DNA from: Shewanella chilikensis
GTDB taxonomy: Bacteria > Pseudomonadota > Gammaproteobacteria > Enterobacterales > Shewanellaceae
DNA: 64,000 nucleotides
Direction: 5' to 3'
Assembly: GCF_002836945.1 (NCBI RefSeq)
Contig: NZ_NIJM01000021.1
Span: 1 to 64,000 of the forward strand
Positions 39,524-48,789 of this stretch are shown here, piece after piece (position 1 is the first letter of the stretch; each line of letters opens with the position of its first letter). The notes below the pieces were generated by a model. The model saw nothing but the letters and a program-made list of their open reading frames with translations. It ran no database searches and had not been told where the DNA came from. The translations under genes were made by a program, and so were the position numbers.

Positions 39524-40000
39524 TTACACCTTAAAATGACCGGATTTACCGCCGCGTTTCTCCAGCAGTCTTACCTGGGTAATCACCATATCTTTCTGCA
39601 CCGCTTTACACATATCGTAAATAGTCAGCGCCGCAACCGAGGCCGCCGTCAGGGCTTCCATTTCAACCCCGGTTTTACCAGCCAGCTTACACAGGCTGGT
39701 GATCCTGACCCGGTTTTGCTCCGGCTCAGCCTGCAGATCCACCTCGACCTTGGTCAGCATCAAGGGGTGACAAAGAGGGATCAGCTCTGAAGTTTTCTTC
39801 GCGGCCATAATGCCGGCGATTCTGGCGGTGGCGAACACATCGCCCTTGTGGTGGCTGCCACTCATGATCATCTGCAGCGTCTCGGCAGACATCTCAATAT
39901 AGGCCTCGGCACGGGCTTCGCGCTCGGTGATCGACTTTTCGGTCACATCCACCATATGGGCGTTGCCGTCGGCATTGATATGGGTAAAGGCATTAGTCAT
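39524..40000 (-). CDS. moaC: Cyclic pyranopterin monophosphate synthase
   Basis: A 158-residue enzyme that finishes the first step of Moco synthesis after MoaA. Conserved parts include [43 protein letters not shown], and the catalytic lysine region MCKAVQKDM. It overlaps the moaB end by eight bases, so translation is coupled. Confidence 0.97.
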   Translation of the reverse strand: MTNAFTHINADGNAHMVDVTEKSITEREARAEAYIEMSAETLQMIMSGSHHKGDVFATARIAGIMAAKKTSELIPLCHPLMLTKVEVDLQAEPEQNRVRITSLCKLAGKTGVEMEALTAASVAALTIYDMCKAVQKDMVITQVRLLEKRGGKSGHFKV

Positions 40001-40523
40001 CTATAGCAACCTTTTTCAAATGGGATACGAAGTTACAAGGCCGGTGCCGGGCATCCAGCTGCTCTTTGAGGATCTTGTTCCAGGCCGTACGACATGCGCC
40101 GGTGGAACCGGGCAGACAAAACAGCGCCGTTTGATTGGCGATACCGGCCAGTGCCCGCGACTGCACGGTAGAAGTGCCCAGCTCAGTGTAAGTGATGTGG
40201 CGAAAGAGTTCACCAAAGCCTTCTATTTCAGCGTCAAACAGCGGCCGCAGCGCCTCAGGGGTGTTGTCTCTGCCGCTAAAGCCGGTGCCGCCTGTGGTGA
40301 TAATCACCTGAACATTGGCCGCGGCTATCCATTGACTGACGATGGCGCGCATCTGGTATTTATCATCCGGGCAGAGCTTACGCTCGACCAGGTTATGCCC
40401 AGCCTCCTGCAGTGCCTGTACCAGAAAACGCCCTGAGGTATCTGTCTGCAGATCCCGACTGTCTGAAAGGGTAAGAATGGCGATATTCAAGGGCTCAAAA
40501 TGGGTATGAATGCAATGTCCCAT
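39993..40523 (-). CDS. moaB: Molybdenum cofactor biosynthesis protein MoaB
   Basis: A 176-residue MogA-like protein. [41 protein letters not shown] and [12 protein letters not shown] match E. coli MoaB closely. E. coli MoaB is thought to be inactive in adenylylation, with MogA doing this; no mogA is in the window. It starts 70 bases after the moaA stop and overlaps moaC. Confidence 0.95.
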   Translation of the reverse strand: MGHCIHTHFEPLNIAILTLSDSRDLQTDTSGRFLVQALQEAGHNLVERKLCPDDKYQMRAIVSQWIAAANVQVIITTGGTGFSGRDNTPEALRPLFDAEIEGFGELFRHITYTELGTSTVQSRALAGIANQTALFCLPGSTGACRTAWNKILKEQLDARHRPCNFVSHLKKVAIDD

Positions 40524-40593
40524 GTCAGTTCCTGCTGCTGAATGCTACCGAGATGGCGATGATAAGTATCTGGCGCCCAGACGAGCGCCACCC

Positions 40594-41574
40594 TCAACCG
40601 CCGATAGAGGCCAGGTGTTGGGTCACACCGGTAATGCCTTGATGCAGATAGTGAGTCTCTTTCTTCTGCTGCAACTGCTGATGCAAACGGGCAATCAACT
40701 CATCCTGCTGTTCAGGACTCTGAAGCAGATCCCGAAGATCGACACCATGTTCGGTGAACAGACACAGGTGCAACTTACCCTTGGCAGAAACCCGCAACCT
40801 ATTACAGCTGGCGCAGAAGTTTTTGGCATAAGGCATGATGAGCCCGATACGGCCACGATAATCAGGATGGCTGAAGTTTTGCGCCGGACCATCTTCGGCC
40901 GCGGGCTGATCATACTGCCAACCTTCGGCCTCGAGTCTGGCCTTGATATCGGCTCCGGCCAGGTGATGCGCCTTGAAGTAGTCGTGACCCAAACCGGTTT
41001 CCATCAGCTCGATGAAACGCAGATCTATGGGGGTATGTTTGATCCAATGCAGGAAACGCGGCAGGTCCTTATCGTTGAGATCCTTGAGCAGCACAGCGTT
41101 GATCTTGACCCGCTCAAAGCCGGCTTCCAGCGCCGCATCTATACCGCGCATGACCTCATCGAACTTGTTCTCGCCGGTGATCTGATAAAACATCCTGGGG
41201 TCCAGGCTGTCCACAGACACGTTGATCCGCCTCAGCCCGGCGTCATACCACTCTTTGGCGTGCTTCTCGAGCCTATAACCATTGGTGGTAGTGGCGATAG
41301 TGTGAATTTCGCTGTTGTCGGCAACTGCGCGGATGATATCGGTAAAATCTTTGCGCAGCGTAGGCTCGCCACCTGTGATCCGTACCTTGCGGGTACCTAC
41401 TTTGGCGAAGGCGGCAACCAGATTCTCAATCTCGCTGAGCGTCAGAAAAGAGGGCTTGCCCTCCGGGCGATAACCATCCGGCAGGCAGTAACTGCATTTG
41501 AAGTTACAGACGTCAGTAACTGACATCCGCAAATAGTGAAATCTTCGACCAAAATTGTCTTGTAACTGGGACAT
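40594..41574 (-). CDS. moaA: GTP 3',8-cyclase (radical SAM)
   Basis: A 326-residue radical-SAM enzyme that starts Moco synthesis by cyclising GTP. The N-terminal cluster is CNFKCSYC near 25, the SAM part GGEPTLR follows, and the C-terminal cluster ligands [20 protein letters not shown] near 265 are intact. The C-terminus ends in GG, as required. ATG 41574 follows AAGGTG; GTG 41580 is in frame. First gene of moaABCDE-modABC, under the Moco riboswitch. Confidence 0.97.
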   Translation of the reverse strand: MSQLQDNFGRRFHYLRMSVTDVCNFKCSYCLPDGYRPEGKPSFLTLSEIENLVAAFAKVGTRKVRITGGEPTLRKDFTDIIRAVADNSEIHTIATTTNGYRLEKHAKEWYDAGLRRINVSVDSLDPRMFYQITGENKFDEVMRGIDAALEAGFERVKINAVLLKDLNDKDLPRFLHWIKHTPIDLRFIELMETGLGHDYFKAHHLAGADIKARLEAEGWQYDQPAAEDGPAQNFSHPDYRGRIGLIMPYAKNFCASCNRLRVSAKGKLHLCLFTEHGVDLRDLLQSPEQQDELIARLHQQLQQKKETHYLHQGITGVTQHLASIGG

Positions 41575-41584
41575 GATCACCTTT

Positions 41585-41693
41585 CCAAGTCAGGGAGGTG
41601 AGGGCATTTCTTTGCTCACCCCGGTGGCAAAATTGCCACGGCTAAAGGACCATATCTTCACTGACGTAGGACCAAAAGCTCGGAGAACCGTCT
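41585..41693 (-). ncRNA. Moco riboswitch (moaA leader)
   Basis: On the minus strand the leader contains CGCAGACGGTTCTCCGAGC, CACCGGGGTGAGCAAAGA, CCCTCACCTCCCTGACTTGG and AAAGGTGATC in the order recalled for the Moco motif in front of E. coli moaA. The last part carries the ribosome site, so cofactor binding could block translation. A perfect -10 TATAAT (41705-41700) stands just upstream with a weak -35. Confidence 0.85.
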
Positions 41694-41699
41694 GCGCCA

Positions 41700-41705
41700 A
41701 TTATA
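41700..41705 (-). promoter_or_regulatory. -10 element of the moaA promoter
   Basis: TATAAT on the minus strand, seven bases before the start of the riboswitch. The -35 region (ATGGTT at 17 bases) is poor, which would fit a need for an activator such as ModE or FNR as in E. coli; I did not find a clear site for either. Confidence 0.6.
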
Positions 41706-41929
41706 GGACGAAAAGGGGGGTGAACCATACCCCTAAAAATGTATTTCCCGATCTGGTTCAAATCTGCGTGGACTTTTTGTGACAAGCTTCACTCAGAAAT
41801 TTCATCAAAACTAACCGCGGCTTTCCGATCAAATACTGTGCCCTGAATAGATTTTCAGGTAAGGTTGGAGCTGGATAAAAATAAAACACCCGTTTACATC
41901 GGGGGACTTTGAAGGATAGAGGTGACATG

Positions 41930-43579
41930 ATGGAACGCGAATCAATGGAATTCGATGTTGTTATCGTTGGTGCAGGCCCAGCCGGACTGGCTGCGGCTTG
42001 CCGTTTGATGCAGATCTCCAAAGACAGCGGCAAAGAGATCAGTGTCTGTGTGGTCGAAAAAGGCTCTGAAGTTGGCGCGCATATTCTCTCCGGCGCCGTC
42101 TTTGAACCCAGCGTATTGGAAGAACTCTTCGGTGACTGGAAAGAGCTGGGAGCGCCCCTGCATACCCAGGTTACAGAAGATGAAATCTATCTGCTCAAGT
42201 CGGCGGAAGATGGCAAACATCTGCCCAACAGCCTGGTACCCAAGACCATGCACAACCATGGCAACTATATTATCAGCGTCGGTAATCTCTGCCGCTGGAT
42301 GGCCGAGCAAGCCGAAGGCCTGGGAGTAGAGATATTCCCCGGTTTCGCCGCCAGCGAGCTGTTGTTCCATGAAGATGGCAGCGTCAAGGGAATACTGATC
42401 GGCGACATGGGCATAGGCGCCGATGGCCAGCCCAAAGACAGCTATATGCCGGGCATGGAACTACACGCCAAATATACAGTGTTTGCCGAAGGCTGCCGTG
42501 GCCATCTGGGCAAGCAGCTGATAGAAAAATTCCACCTGGATAACGGTAAAACACCACAACACTATGGCATAGGCTTCAAAGAGATTTGGAAGATCCCGGC
42601 CGAACAACACCAACAGGGTAAAGTGGTTCACAGTGGCGGCTGGCCGCTGTTGGAAGGCGCCAGCGGTGGCGGTTTCCTTTACCATATGGAAGACAACCAG
42701 GTTGCCGTGGGACTGATCATCGACCTCAACTACAAGAACCCGCATCTGAGCCCTTTCGATGAATTTCAGCGTTACAAAACCCACCCTGTCATCGCCAAGA
42801 CCTTAAGCGGCGGCGAGCGTTTGAGCTATGGTGCCCGGGCCATTACCAAGGGGGGTCTAAACTCTCTGCCCAAGATGAGCTTCCCCGGCGGTCTGGTAAT
42901 AGGTTGTGATGCCGGGACACTCAACTTTGCCAAGATCAAGGGCACCCACACCGCCATCAAGAGCGGTATGCTGGCGGCCGAGACTCTGGCCGAAGGCCTT
43001 ATCGCCGGGGTTGAAGGCGGAAAAGATCTCGACTGCTTCCAGGAGCGGCTGGAACAGAGCTGGCTCTTTGATGAACTTTACCGCTCGCGTAACTTCGGCC
43101 CGGCCATGCACAAATTCGGCACCTTCCTGGGGGGGGCCTTTAACTATATCGATCAAAACTGGTTTGGCGGCAAGTTCCCTGTGACCCTGAGGGATGAGCA
43201 TCCCGACTATGCCCAGATGAGTGAGGCCAGCGCCTACAGCAAGATTGATTACCCCAAGCCGGATGGCAAGCTTAGCTTTGATAAGCTCTCTTCCGTGTAT
43301 CTATCCAATACCTTCCACGAAGAAGACCAGCCCTGCCATCTGCGTTTGAAAGACGCCACTATTCCTATTGCGGTCAACCTGGTGAAATACGATGAACCGG
43401 CGCAACGCTATTGCCCTGCGGGGGTCTATGAGGTTGTTGAAGACGAGGGACAACCCAAGTTTGTGATCAACAGCCAGAACTGCATTCACTGCAAGACCTG
43501 TGACATCAAGGACCCCAGCCAGAACATCACCTGGGTGACACCCGAAGGTGGTGGTGGCCCTAACTATCCCAATATGTAA
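41930..43579 (+). CDS. Electron transfer flavoprotein-ubiquinone oxidoreductase
   Basis: A membrane-associated flavoprotein of 549 residues that passes electrons from ETF (fatty-acid and amino-acid oxidation) to quinone. The FAD loop VVIVGAGPAGLAAACRL is at the N-terminus; the quinone/FAD region has HILSGAVFEP; the C-terminus has the 4Fe-4S ligands (YCPAGVYEV, then NCIHCKTCDIKDPSQNITW). Two ATGs (41927, 41930) follow GAGGTGAC; the second has the better spacing. ETF genes are not adjacent. A terminator follows directly. Confidence 0.95.
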   Translation: MERESMEFDVVIVGAGPAGLAAACRLMQISKDSGKEISVCVVEKGSEVGAHILSGAVFEPSVLEELFGDWKELGAPLHTQVTEDEIYLLKSAEDGKHLPNSLVPKTMHNHGNYIISVGNLCRWMAEQAEGLGVEIFPGFAASELLFHEDGSVKGILIGDMGIGADGQPKDSYMPGMELHAKYTVFAEGCRGHLGKQLIEKFHLDNGKTPQHYGIGFKEIWKIPAEQHQQGKVVHSGGWPLLEGASGGGFLYHMEDNQVAVGLIIDLNYKNPHLSPFDEFQRYKTHPVIAKTLSGGERLSYGARAITKGGLNSLPKMSFPGGLVIGCDAGTLNFAKIKGTHTAIKSGMLAAETLAEGLIAGVEGGKDLDCFQERLEQSWLFDELYRSRNFGPAMHKFGTFLGGAFNYIDQNWFGGKFPVTLRDEHPDYAQMSEASAYSKIDYPKPDGKLSFDKLSSVYLSNTFHEEDQPCHLRLKDATIPIAVNLVKYDEPAQRYCPAGVYEVVEDEGQPKFVINSQNCIHCKTCDIKDPSQNITWVTPEGGGGPNYPNM

Positions 43580-43598
43580 TTGATGACTGTAAACCACA

Positions 43599-43627
43599 AA
43601 AACGCGTCTTTTAAGACGCGTTTTTTA
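43599..43627 (+). terminator. Terminator after ETF-QO
   Basis: AACGCGTCTT and its complement with a short loop, then TTTTTT, about 20 bases after the stop. Confidence 0.85.
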
Positions 43628-43768
43628 TTTACGCAAAAGCAATATTAGCACCTATTGATGCACGAGAGTTTTTTAGTCATAATCGCGGTTCTACAATAAG
43701 ATCCAGCCCCATAAAACAGCTGGCCTGCCTATACTCTACAAAGACTTACGGGGAAGTCCCTGCCAATG

Positions 43769-43799
43769 CGTTAATTACTATGCTCAAGTGTAATTAACG
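43769..43799. repeat. 10-bp inverted repeat upstream of the chemoreceptor gene
   Basis: CGTTAATTAC and its exact complement separated by 11 bases, 55 bases before the ATG. Two further GTTAA elements follow. The layout resembles an operator for a dimeric regulator; none is suggested by the neighbours. Confidence 0.45.
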
Positions 43800-43853
43800 T
43801 TAAATCAGTTAATGCTGTTGTCCACACTATAAGGATATGGATAGGCGGTCGCT

Positions 43854-45764
43854 ATGAAACTCAAACTCACCATTAAACAAAAGATTCTACTGACAGTGAC
43901 GCTGGCGGTACTGATGTCGACGATTTTAGTCGGTGTTCTCAGTCAGCGCAGTGCCCGTGAGGTCGTTGAACAACGTATGCTCGGTTCCGAACTGCCAAGC
44001 TTAATGCTGCAGATCCGCAATAAGTTGGATCTGGAAATCAGCACGCTGATGAATGGCGCCGAACAACTGGCCCACAGTCAAATGCTCAGACACTGGTTGG
44101 AACAGGGACGCCCGGAAGCCGAAGTCCCTTTGGTCATTTCTCAGCTCAAGGATATGACTCGTCAGTATCACTTGGCACAAGCCTCCTATGCCGATCGGGA
44201 AACAGCGGCCTATTACACCCAGGACGGCTTTCTGCGGATCCTCAACCAACAGCAGGATGGCTGGTTTTTCAACTACAGAGACAGTCGCCAGGAACGCATG
44301 TTGAATGTGTTTACCGAAGCCAACGGCGAGGTCAAACTCTTCATTAACTATCAACAGCCCAACGGTCGCGGCCTGGTGGGGCTGGCCAAGTCACTCGACG
44401 ATATGGTGCGCCTGCTCAACTCCTTCAAGATAGAGCAAAGCGGCTATGTGTTCCTCACCGACAATCAGGGCAAGATCCAACTGCATCCGGACAAGAACCT
44501 GACAGGCAAGCGCAGCCTGCAGGATCTCTACCCAGGCAATCTTAGCAAGCTGCTTGATAAAAGCGACTTCCAGTTGCTTGAAACCAAAGTCGATGGTATC
44601 GATATGCTGGTTGCCAGCAGCTATATTCCGTCAATGGATTGGTATCTGGTAGCCCAGGTTCCTCAAGGGGAGATCTTTGCCCTGTTGCAAGAGGCGGCCT
44701 ATCAAATTCTATTATGGACAGTATTGATTGCCGCCGCTTTTATCTTCCTGGCTGTGATAGTGGCCGGCTCTGTTAGCCGTCCCATCAGCAAGGTGGCGGA
44801 AATGTTCCGCGACATAGGCGAAGGCGAAGGCGACTTGCGCCAACGTCTGCCGGTCGAGGGTGAAGATGAAATCGCCCAACTGGCCAAGGGCTTCAACAGC
44901 TTTATCTCCAAGATCCAAGACTCTGTGGTCGAAGTGGCCGCCACCAGCGAACAGTTGGGGCTATCCGCCAAGGAAGTCTCGGCGCAGGCCCAGCAGACCA
45001 TGAGCGACAGCCAGGATCAGAAAGACCGCACCATGATGGTGGTAACCGCCATCAACGAAATGGGGGCAACCGTTAATGAAATTGCCGCCAATGCGGCCCA
45101 GGCGGCGGTAACAGCCAAAGATGCCGACAGCGAATCGGCCACTGGCCAACAGGTGGTGACCCGTGCCCGCAATACCATTAACCAATTGTCACAGGATGTG
45201 GCTCAGGTCGGCGAGGTGATCGAGTCGCTGGCGACCCACACCAAGTCCATCGGCGGCATTCTGGATGTGATCCGTGCCATCTCGGAGCAAACTAACCTGC
45301 TGGCATTAAATGCCGCCATTGAGGCGGCTCGAGCCGGTGAGGCCGGCCGTGGCTTTGCGGTTGTGGCCGATGAAGTTCGCAACTTGGCTTCCCGCACCGC
45401 CACCTCAACCGATGAAGTGCAGGTGATGATAGATAAGCTGCAGGCCGAAGCCGCCCGAGCCGTCAGTGCCATGGAGCTGAGTCGCAATCGCTCCCATGAA
45501 GGCGTTCAGGCCGTCGATGAGGCCAGCCAGGCACTCAGCGGTATCTCGGGACAAATTGCCCAGATAAGCGATATGAATATTCAAGTGGCGGCAGCCACTG
45601 AGGAGCAATCCACAGTCGTGGAAGATATTAATCGTAACGTCAGTGAGATCAATGAGATAACCCAGCGCACTGCCGAGACCGCCGAAGCGGCTGCGGCGGC
45701 CAGTGACGCACTCAATAATCTGGCCCACAGGTTGGATACCTTAGTCGCCCGCTTCAAGGTTTAA
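43854..45764 (+). CDS. Methyl-accepting chemotaxis protein
   Basis: A 636-residue receptor. First span 12-31; a periplasmic region of about 250 residues with Cache-like features ([22 protein letters not shown]); second span 284-306; HAMP to about 360; signalling domain with [21 protein letters not shown] at 487-507, the hairpin tip. The C-terminus lacks the NWETF-type CheR/CheB tether. Ligand unknown. It is monocistronic, with a large hairpin after the stop. Confidence 0.94.
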   Translation: MKLKLTIKQKILLTVTLAVLMSTILVGVLSQRSAREVVEQRMLGSELPSLMLQIRNKLDLEISTLMNGAEQLAHSQMLRHWLEQGRPEAEVPLVISQLKDMTRQYHLAQASYADRETAAYYTQDGFLRILNQQQDGWFFNYRDSRQERMLNVFTEANGEVKLFINYQQPNGRGLVGLAKSLDDMVRLLNSFKIEQSGYVFLTDNQGKIQLHPDKNLTGKRSLQDLYPGNLSKLLDKSDFQLLETKVDGIDMLVASSYIPSMDWYLVAQVPQGEIFALLQEAAYQILLWTVLIAAAFIFLAVIVAGSVSRPISKVAEMFRDIGEGEGDLRQRLPVEGEDEIAQLAKGFNSFISKIQDSVVEVAATSEQLGLSAKEVSAQAQQTMSDSQDQKDRTMMVVTAINEMGATVNEIAANAAQAAVTAKDADSESATGQQVVTRARNTINQLSQDVAQVGEVIESLATHTKSIGGILDVIRAISEQTNLLALNAAIEAARAGEAGRGFAVVADEVRNLASRTATSTDEVQVMIDKLQAEAARAVSAMELSRNRSHEGVQAVDEASQALSGISGQIAQISDMNIQVAAATEEQSTVVEDINRNVSEINEITQRTAETAEAAAAASDALNNLAHRLDTLVARFKV

Positions 45765-45774
45765 CCTCAGGTTC

Positions 45775-45804
45775 CCCAACGGCAGCCTTGTCACTGCCGT
45801 TGGG
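45775..45804 (+). terminator. Hairpin after the chemoreceptor gene
   Basis: An 11-bp perfect stem (CCCAACGGCAG, 8-base loop, complement), extended outside by AGGTTC/GAACCT. No U tract follows, so this may be a processing or Rho-stabilised end rather than an intrinsic terminator. Confidence 0.5.
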
Positions 45805-45915
45805 AATACTGAACCTCATTCCCGCAAAGCCTTGAGTACACATACAACTTCTGAATCTTACTTCTGATTGGTATAACATAGCCGCAACTATCTTTCGGCT
45901 AATAAAAGAGTATTC

Positions 45916-46233
45916 ATGGAACCACAGATAGAATGGGCGCTGTCACATATCGCCTGGCTGATGTTTATTCTGGCAGGACTCTTCTTTGTTTTGCAGCTTT
46001 GGCGTTGGCAGCAGCTACTGAAATATATACGGATTCAGTATCCTGAACTGGCTCAAACAGATGAAAAAAAATCATCAAACATAGCGATAAGAGTCAAACA
46101 ATCGCTGGAATCTGGCACTCTGGCCAACAGCCAGGATCCTGTGATTATTCGTTATCAAAAACAACAAAGCAGCCTTAGGCTTATTATGGCTATTTTACTC
46201 ACTATTGGCTTTGTAATGGCCATATTGGAGTGA
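45916..46233 (+). CDS. Small two-span membrane protein of unknown function
   Basis: A 105-residue protein. A first hydrophobic helix at about 10-28 (IAWLMFILAGLFFVLQLW), a basic, soluble middle of about 55 residues (IRVKQSLESGTLANSQDPVIIRYQKQQ) and a second helix at 87-104 (LRLIMAILLTIGFVMAIL). The layout recalls UspB, but the sequence is not close enough to say so. Monocistronic between the chemoreceptor and the convergent XRE gene. Confidence 0.65.
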   Translation: MEPQIEWALSHIAWLMFILAGLFFVLQLWRWQQLLKYIRIQYPELAQTDEKKSSNIAIRVKQSLESGTLANSQDPVIIRYQKQQSSLRLIMAILLTIGFVMAILE

Positions 46234-46265
46234 ACTAAAACCCAGTAATAACTGCGCCACTCAAA

Positions 46266-46302
46266 ACAGACAATAGGTGAATATAAGTTATCTATTGTCT
46301 GT
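46266..46302. terminator. Bidirectional hairpin between two convergent genes
   Basis: An 11-bp perfect stem (ACAGACAATAG and complement, 15-base loop) between the small membrane gene and the XRE gene stop. A weak T-rich stretch (ATTT) follows on the plus strand. Confidence 0.5.
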
Positions 46303-46337
46303 ATTTACCAACCCAAGGTTGTGCTAGCGTTCCAAGG

Positions 46338-47876
46338 TTATTGTTTGGGCCAGGGAAAGCTCACCTCAGGCTGCTCGCCATAACAGGTTGGCCGTCTCGG
46401 GCAAACCGCACCTCTGGAGCAGATCAATCTGGCATCACCGGCAATACCGCGCTCGACCCAATTGATATTGAGTATCCGTGCCACTGTCAGCAGTTGCTGT
46501 TTTATCTTTCTGGGAATGGCACCTTCTCCGCCCTGCTCGACACAAGCCTGCTTAAGATCCTGCGCCAATGACAAGGCATCTTCCCCTTGAGCCTCAATGG
46601 CAGGATTGAGATCTATTCCAGCACAGAGCACATGGTGGTTGCCGGCCAAGTCTTTGACCTTAACCGATTCACAGCAATAGATCCTGGGTTGTTGCTCCAC
46701 ATCCAGGATGGAAATCTGCGCCGAACTGCCTTCCTTGGGTTCGGTGATCATCCGAAATACCGCCCAGTGCTGACAAGGATCGGCCACCGCCCGCATATTG
46801 CCCCAAGGCAGAGGTATACCGTTACCGCGATACACAGCTTTTAGCTTGCCCGGAGCATAGGCGTCGAAGTAGTGCCAGTGAGGGTAAGGTGAAACCCCGG
46901 TCATACGCCGCATCGCTACCGAAGGAGAAACCCCCGCCAATCGGTGAGCATCTATCTCGTAGCCGTATCTGTCCAGCAACTGCCTGAATGCCACCTTGGG
47001 GCAGAGCAAGGCTCCGGCAAAGAAACTGGCCTCAAAGCCACGCCAGGCCTGGAGTATATCCTGGGCATTAAGAGAAGAACTCTGGATCTGGGGATCGGTT
47101 TCACTGAAGCCACTGCGGCCCACGGTCAACACATTACTCAGCCCATCACGGTTATGCAGCACACAGTGACCTATATGCACTGCCAGGTCGTACTTGAGCC
47201 TGGTTGGTTGAGACTTGAGGATCTCGTTGAGAAATAGCGTTCCCGGCGGCTCCATGTAGGAAGTCACCAACTCTCCGGTACATAACCCCTGGGCATCCGT
47301 CAGCTGTTTTGCCGGCCGGGCGAACCATTGGATCTTCAGTCCCTGCGCCGCGGCGAGATCCAGCATCTCTTCTACCGACAAGGGCAGACGCTTCTTACCC
47401 ACCTCTTCGGCGGCCCGTTCCAGATCGGGGAAATGGTTTTGATGGTGTTCCTGATGGGCGCGGATCAACAGGTGGGCAAACTGGCGGCCGCTGATCCCCG
47501 TTTGTGACAGCATCTCGGGAATAGCTATCTGCAAAATATCATTGGAGAACAGGAAACCTGGCTCCAGCGGCATACCACTCACCCCGCCGCGTCGTCCTTT
47601 GTCCGGGGTGATAGCCTGCTCCTCCGGCGCATCGTCCAGAAACCAACTCACTTCTTTCTGAAAAACTGCGGCTATGACCGCCAGCATACCAGCGCTGGGA
47701 ACACGCTTGCCCCTTTCGATCATCGACAGGTATGACACGGACGGTGCCGACTCAGGATCGACCCTGACACAGCGTGCCGACAAATCTTCCATAGTTAAGT
47801 GATTGCGTTTTCTGAGGTTTCTTATTTTAGTTCCCAGAAAATGTGACTTACGGATCAGGCTTTGGTCTTGGCGCAT
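46338..47876 (-). CDS. XRE-type regulator of the short-chain fatty acyl (ScfR) family, DUF3612-like
   Basis: A 512-residue regulator. The N-terminal helix-turn-helix covers about 14-80 (LGTKIRNLRKRNHLTMEDLSARC, YLSMIERGKRVPS). The middle and C-terminal parts resemble the large acyl-CoA-sensing XRE proteins; an IrrE-like part is suggested by YDLAVHIGHCVLHN. Near the C-terminus lie spaced cysteines (ICSRGAVCPRRPTCYG). I recall DUF3612 regulators next to glyoxylate-shunt genes in Vibrio and Shewanella; those genes are not here. It faces an unknown gene across a repeat-containing gap. Confidence 0.75.
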   Translation of the reverse strand: MRQDQSLIRKSHFLGTKIRNLRKRNHLTMEDLSARCVRVDPESAPSVSYLSMIERGKRVPSAGMLAVIAAVFQKEVSWFLDDAPEEQAITPDKGRRGGVSGMPLEPGFLFSNDILQIAIPEMLSQTGISGRQFAHLLIRAHQEHHQNHFPDLERAAEEVGKKRLPLSVEEMLDLAAAQGLKIQWFARPAKQLTDAQGLCTGELVTSYMEPPGTLFLNEILKSQPTRLKYDLAVHIGHCVLHNRDGLSNVLTVGRSGFSETDPQIQSSSLNAQDILQAWRGFEASFFAGALLCPKVAFRQLLDRYGYEIDAHRLAGVSPSVAMRRMTGVSPYPHWHYFDAYAPGKLKAVYRGNGIPLPWGNMRAVADPCQHWAVFRMITEPKEGSSAQISILDVEQQPRIYCCESVKVKDLAGNHHVLCAGIDLNPAIEAQGEDALSLAQDLKQACVEQGGEGAIPRKIKQQLLTVARILNINWVERGIAGDARLICSRGAVCPRRPTCYGEQPEVSFPWPKQ

Positions 47877-47878
47877 TT

Positions 47879-47901
47879 TGTAAAATTCACACTGTAAAAT
47901 T
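47879..47901. repeat. Direct repeats TGTAAAATT before the XRE gene
   Basis: Two exact copies of TGTAAAATT (47879-47887 and 47893-47901), 14 bases apart, with a degenerate third (TGTGAAATTGTAA) following. They lie right at the XRE start and may be its autoregulatory operator. Confidence 0.45.
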
Positions 47902-48021
47902 TTTATTGTGAAATTGTAATCAAAAAAACGCTAGCCTACAAATTAAGCAATTCACAGGAATTGTCCGGCCATGAGGCGACAGTGCCATCAGGTCAAGGAA
48001 AGCAAACACGAGGGCGAGACG

Positions 48022-48576
48022 ATGAACATCTCCACTATGCAGCAAAAAATCAATCAAGAGCACAACCCTTTCATCGCCGAAGCCGTCTTTGCCGTGGAAG
48101 CACTCGGTGAACGCCATATCGCCGACAAGATGGCCAATGCCAAGCAACTGCTTGACCGGCTGTTCCCACTGGCAAACGGCTCACATGCCGAGGTGGTTTG
48201 TTATGTGGTTTACTATCAGCATCTCTTGGCCTGCTTTGCCGATGGCAGCCAATGTGGCCTCAAACAGCCACAACAGTTTGTCGCCCTGAGCGGCCACCGC
48301 AGCGAGCCCGAAGCCATATTGCTCAAGGATGATCGCGACTGTCACCTGGAGCTGAGTTTTGACCGCCAAGGCTGTATCGGCAGTCGTGACTGCGCCGCCA
48401 TTGAAGACATTCAGCTGGAACGCTGTCTCATCGATGGTCGCTGCCAGGACAACAGACTCAAGCGTGAGTGGATTAGCCTGTTGCACAATGATGGCGGTCA
48501 GCCACGCAGCAACAAGAGTTGCAAACGCTTTACCACCAAAGATGGCCATGAATATCAGTTGTCTTCACGAGTCTAA
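48022..48576 (+). CDS. Protein of unknown function, divergent from the XRE gene
   Basis: A 184-residue soluble protein, not recognised. No signal or membrane segment. The N-terminal 80 residues look helical (INQEHNPFIAEAVFAVEALGERHIADKMANA); the rest looks like beta strands with about eight cysteines (DCHLELSFDRQGCIGSRDC, LERCLIDGRCQDN). ATG 48022 is preceded by GAGGGCGAG; an in-frame ATG at 47971 follows AGGA, so the start is uncertain. Its divergent position makes it a probable target of the XRE regulator. Confidence 0.6.
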   Translation: MNISTMQQKINQEHNPFIAEAVFAVEALGERHIADKMANAKQLLDRLFPLANGSHAEVVCYVVYYQHLLACFADGSQCGLKQPQQFVALSGHRSEPEAILLKDDRDCHLELSFDRQGCIGSRDCAAIEDIQLERCLIDGRCQDNRLKREWISLLHNDGGQPRSNKSCKRFTTKDGHEYQLSSRV

Positions 48577-48644
48577 TCGCAAAAGCGTCATAGACACTTG
48601 GCCTTATTAGACACAGCAAACTTCTGCCAGAAGTGACATCGACT

Positions 48645-48675
48645 CAGGATCGGGGAACTGGCTTCCCTGATCCTG
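48645..48675 (+). terminator. Stem-loop between the unknown gene and yeiH
   Basis: A 13-bp stem with one G-T pair (CAGGATCGGGGAA, loop, TTCCCTGATCCTG), followed by TTGCCTT. Possible terminator with a weak U tract. Confidence 0.45.
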
Positions 48676-48789
48676 TTGCCTTAGCCAGAGATTCAGCAAA
48701 ACTTACGCTGAACATTAAGTTAATTTTAGTTTTCCTAGCATTTTGCCTCACTTATACTAACGTCCCCGGAATCTTGCTATCTCTTGCCC

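Noticed and set aside
40510..41523. A 337-codon plus-strand frame opposite moaA
   Set aside because: Antisense to a certain radical-SAM gene and without any family resemblance.
45916..46233. Naming the small two-span protein UspB
   Set aside because: Only size and topology agree; the sequence match by eye is too weak.
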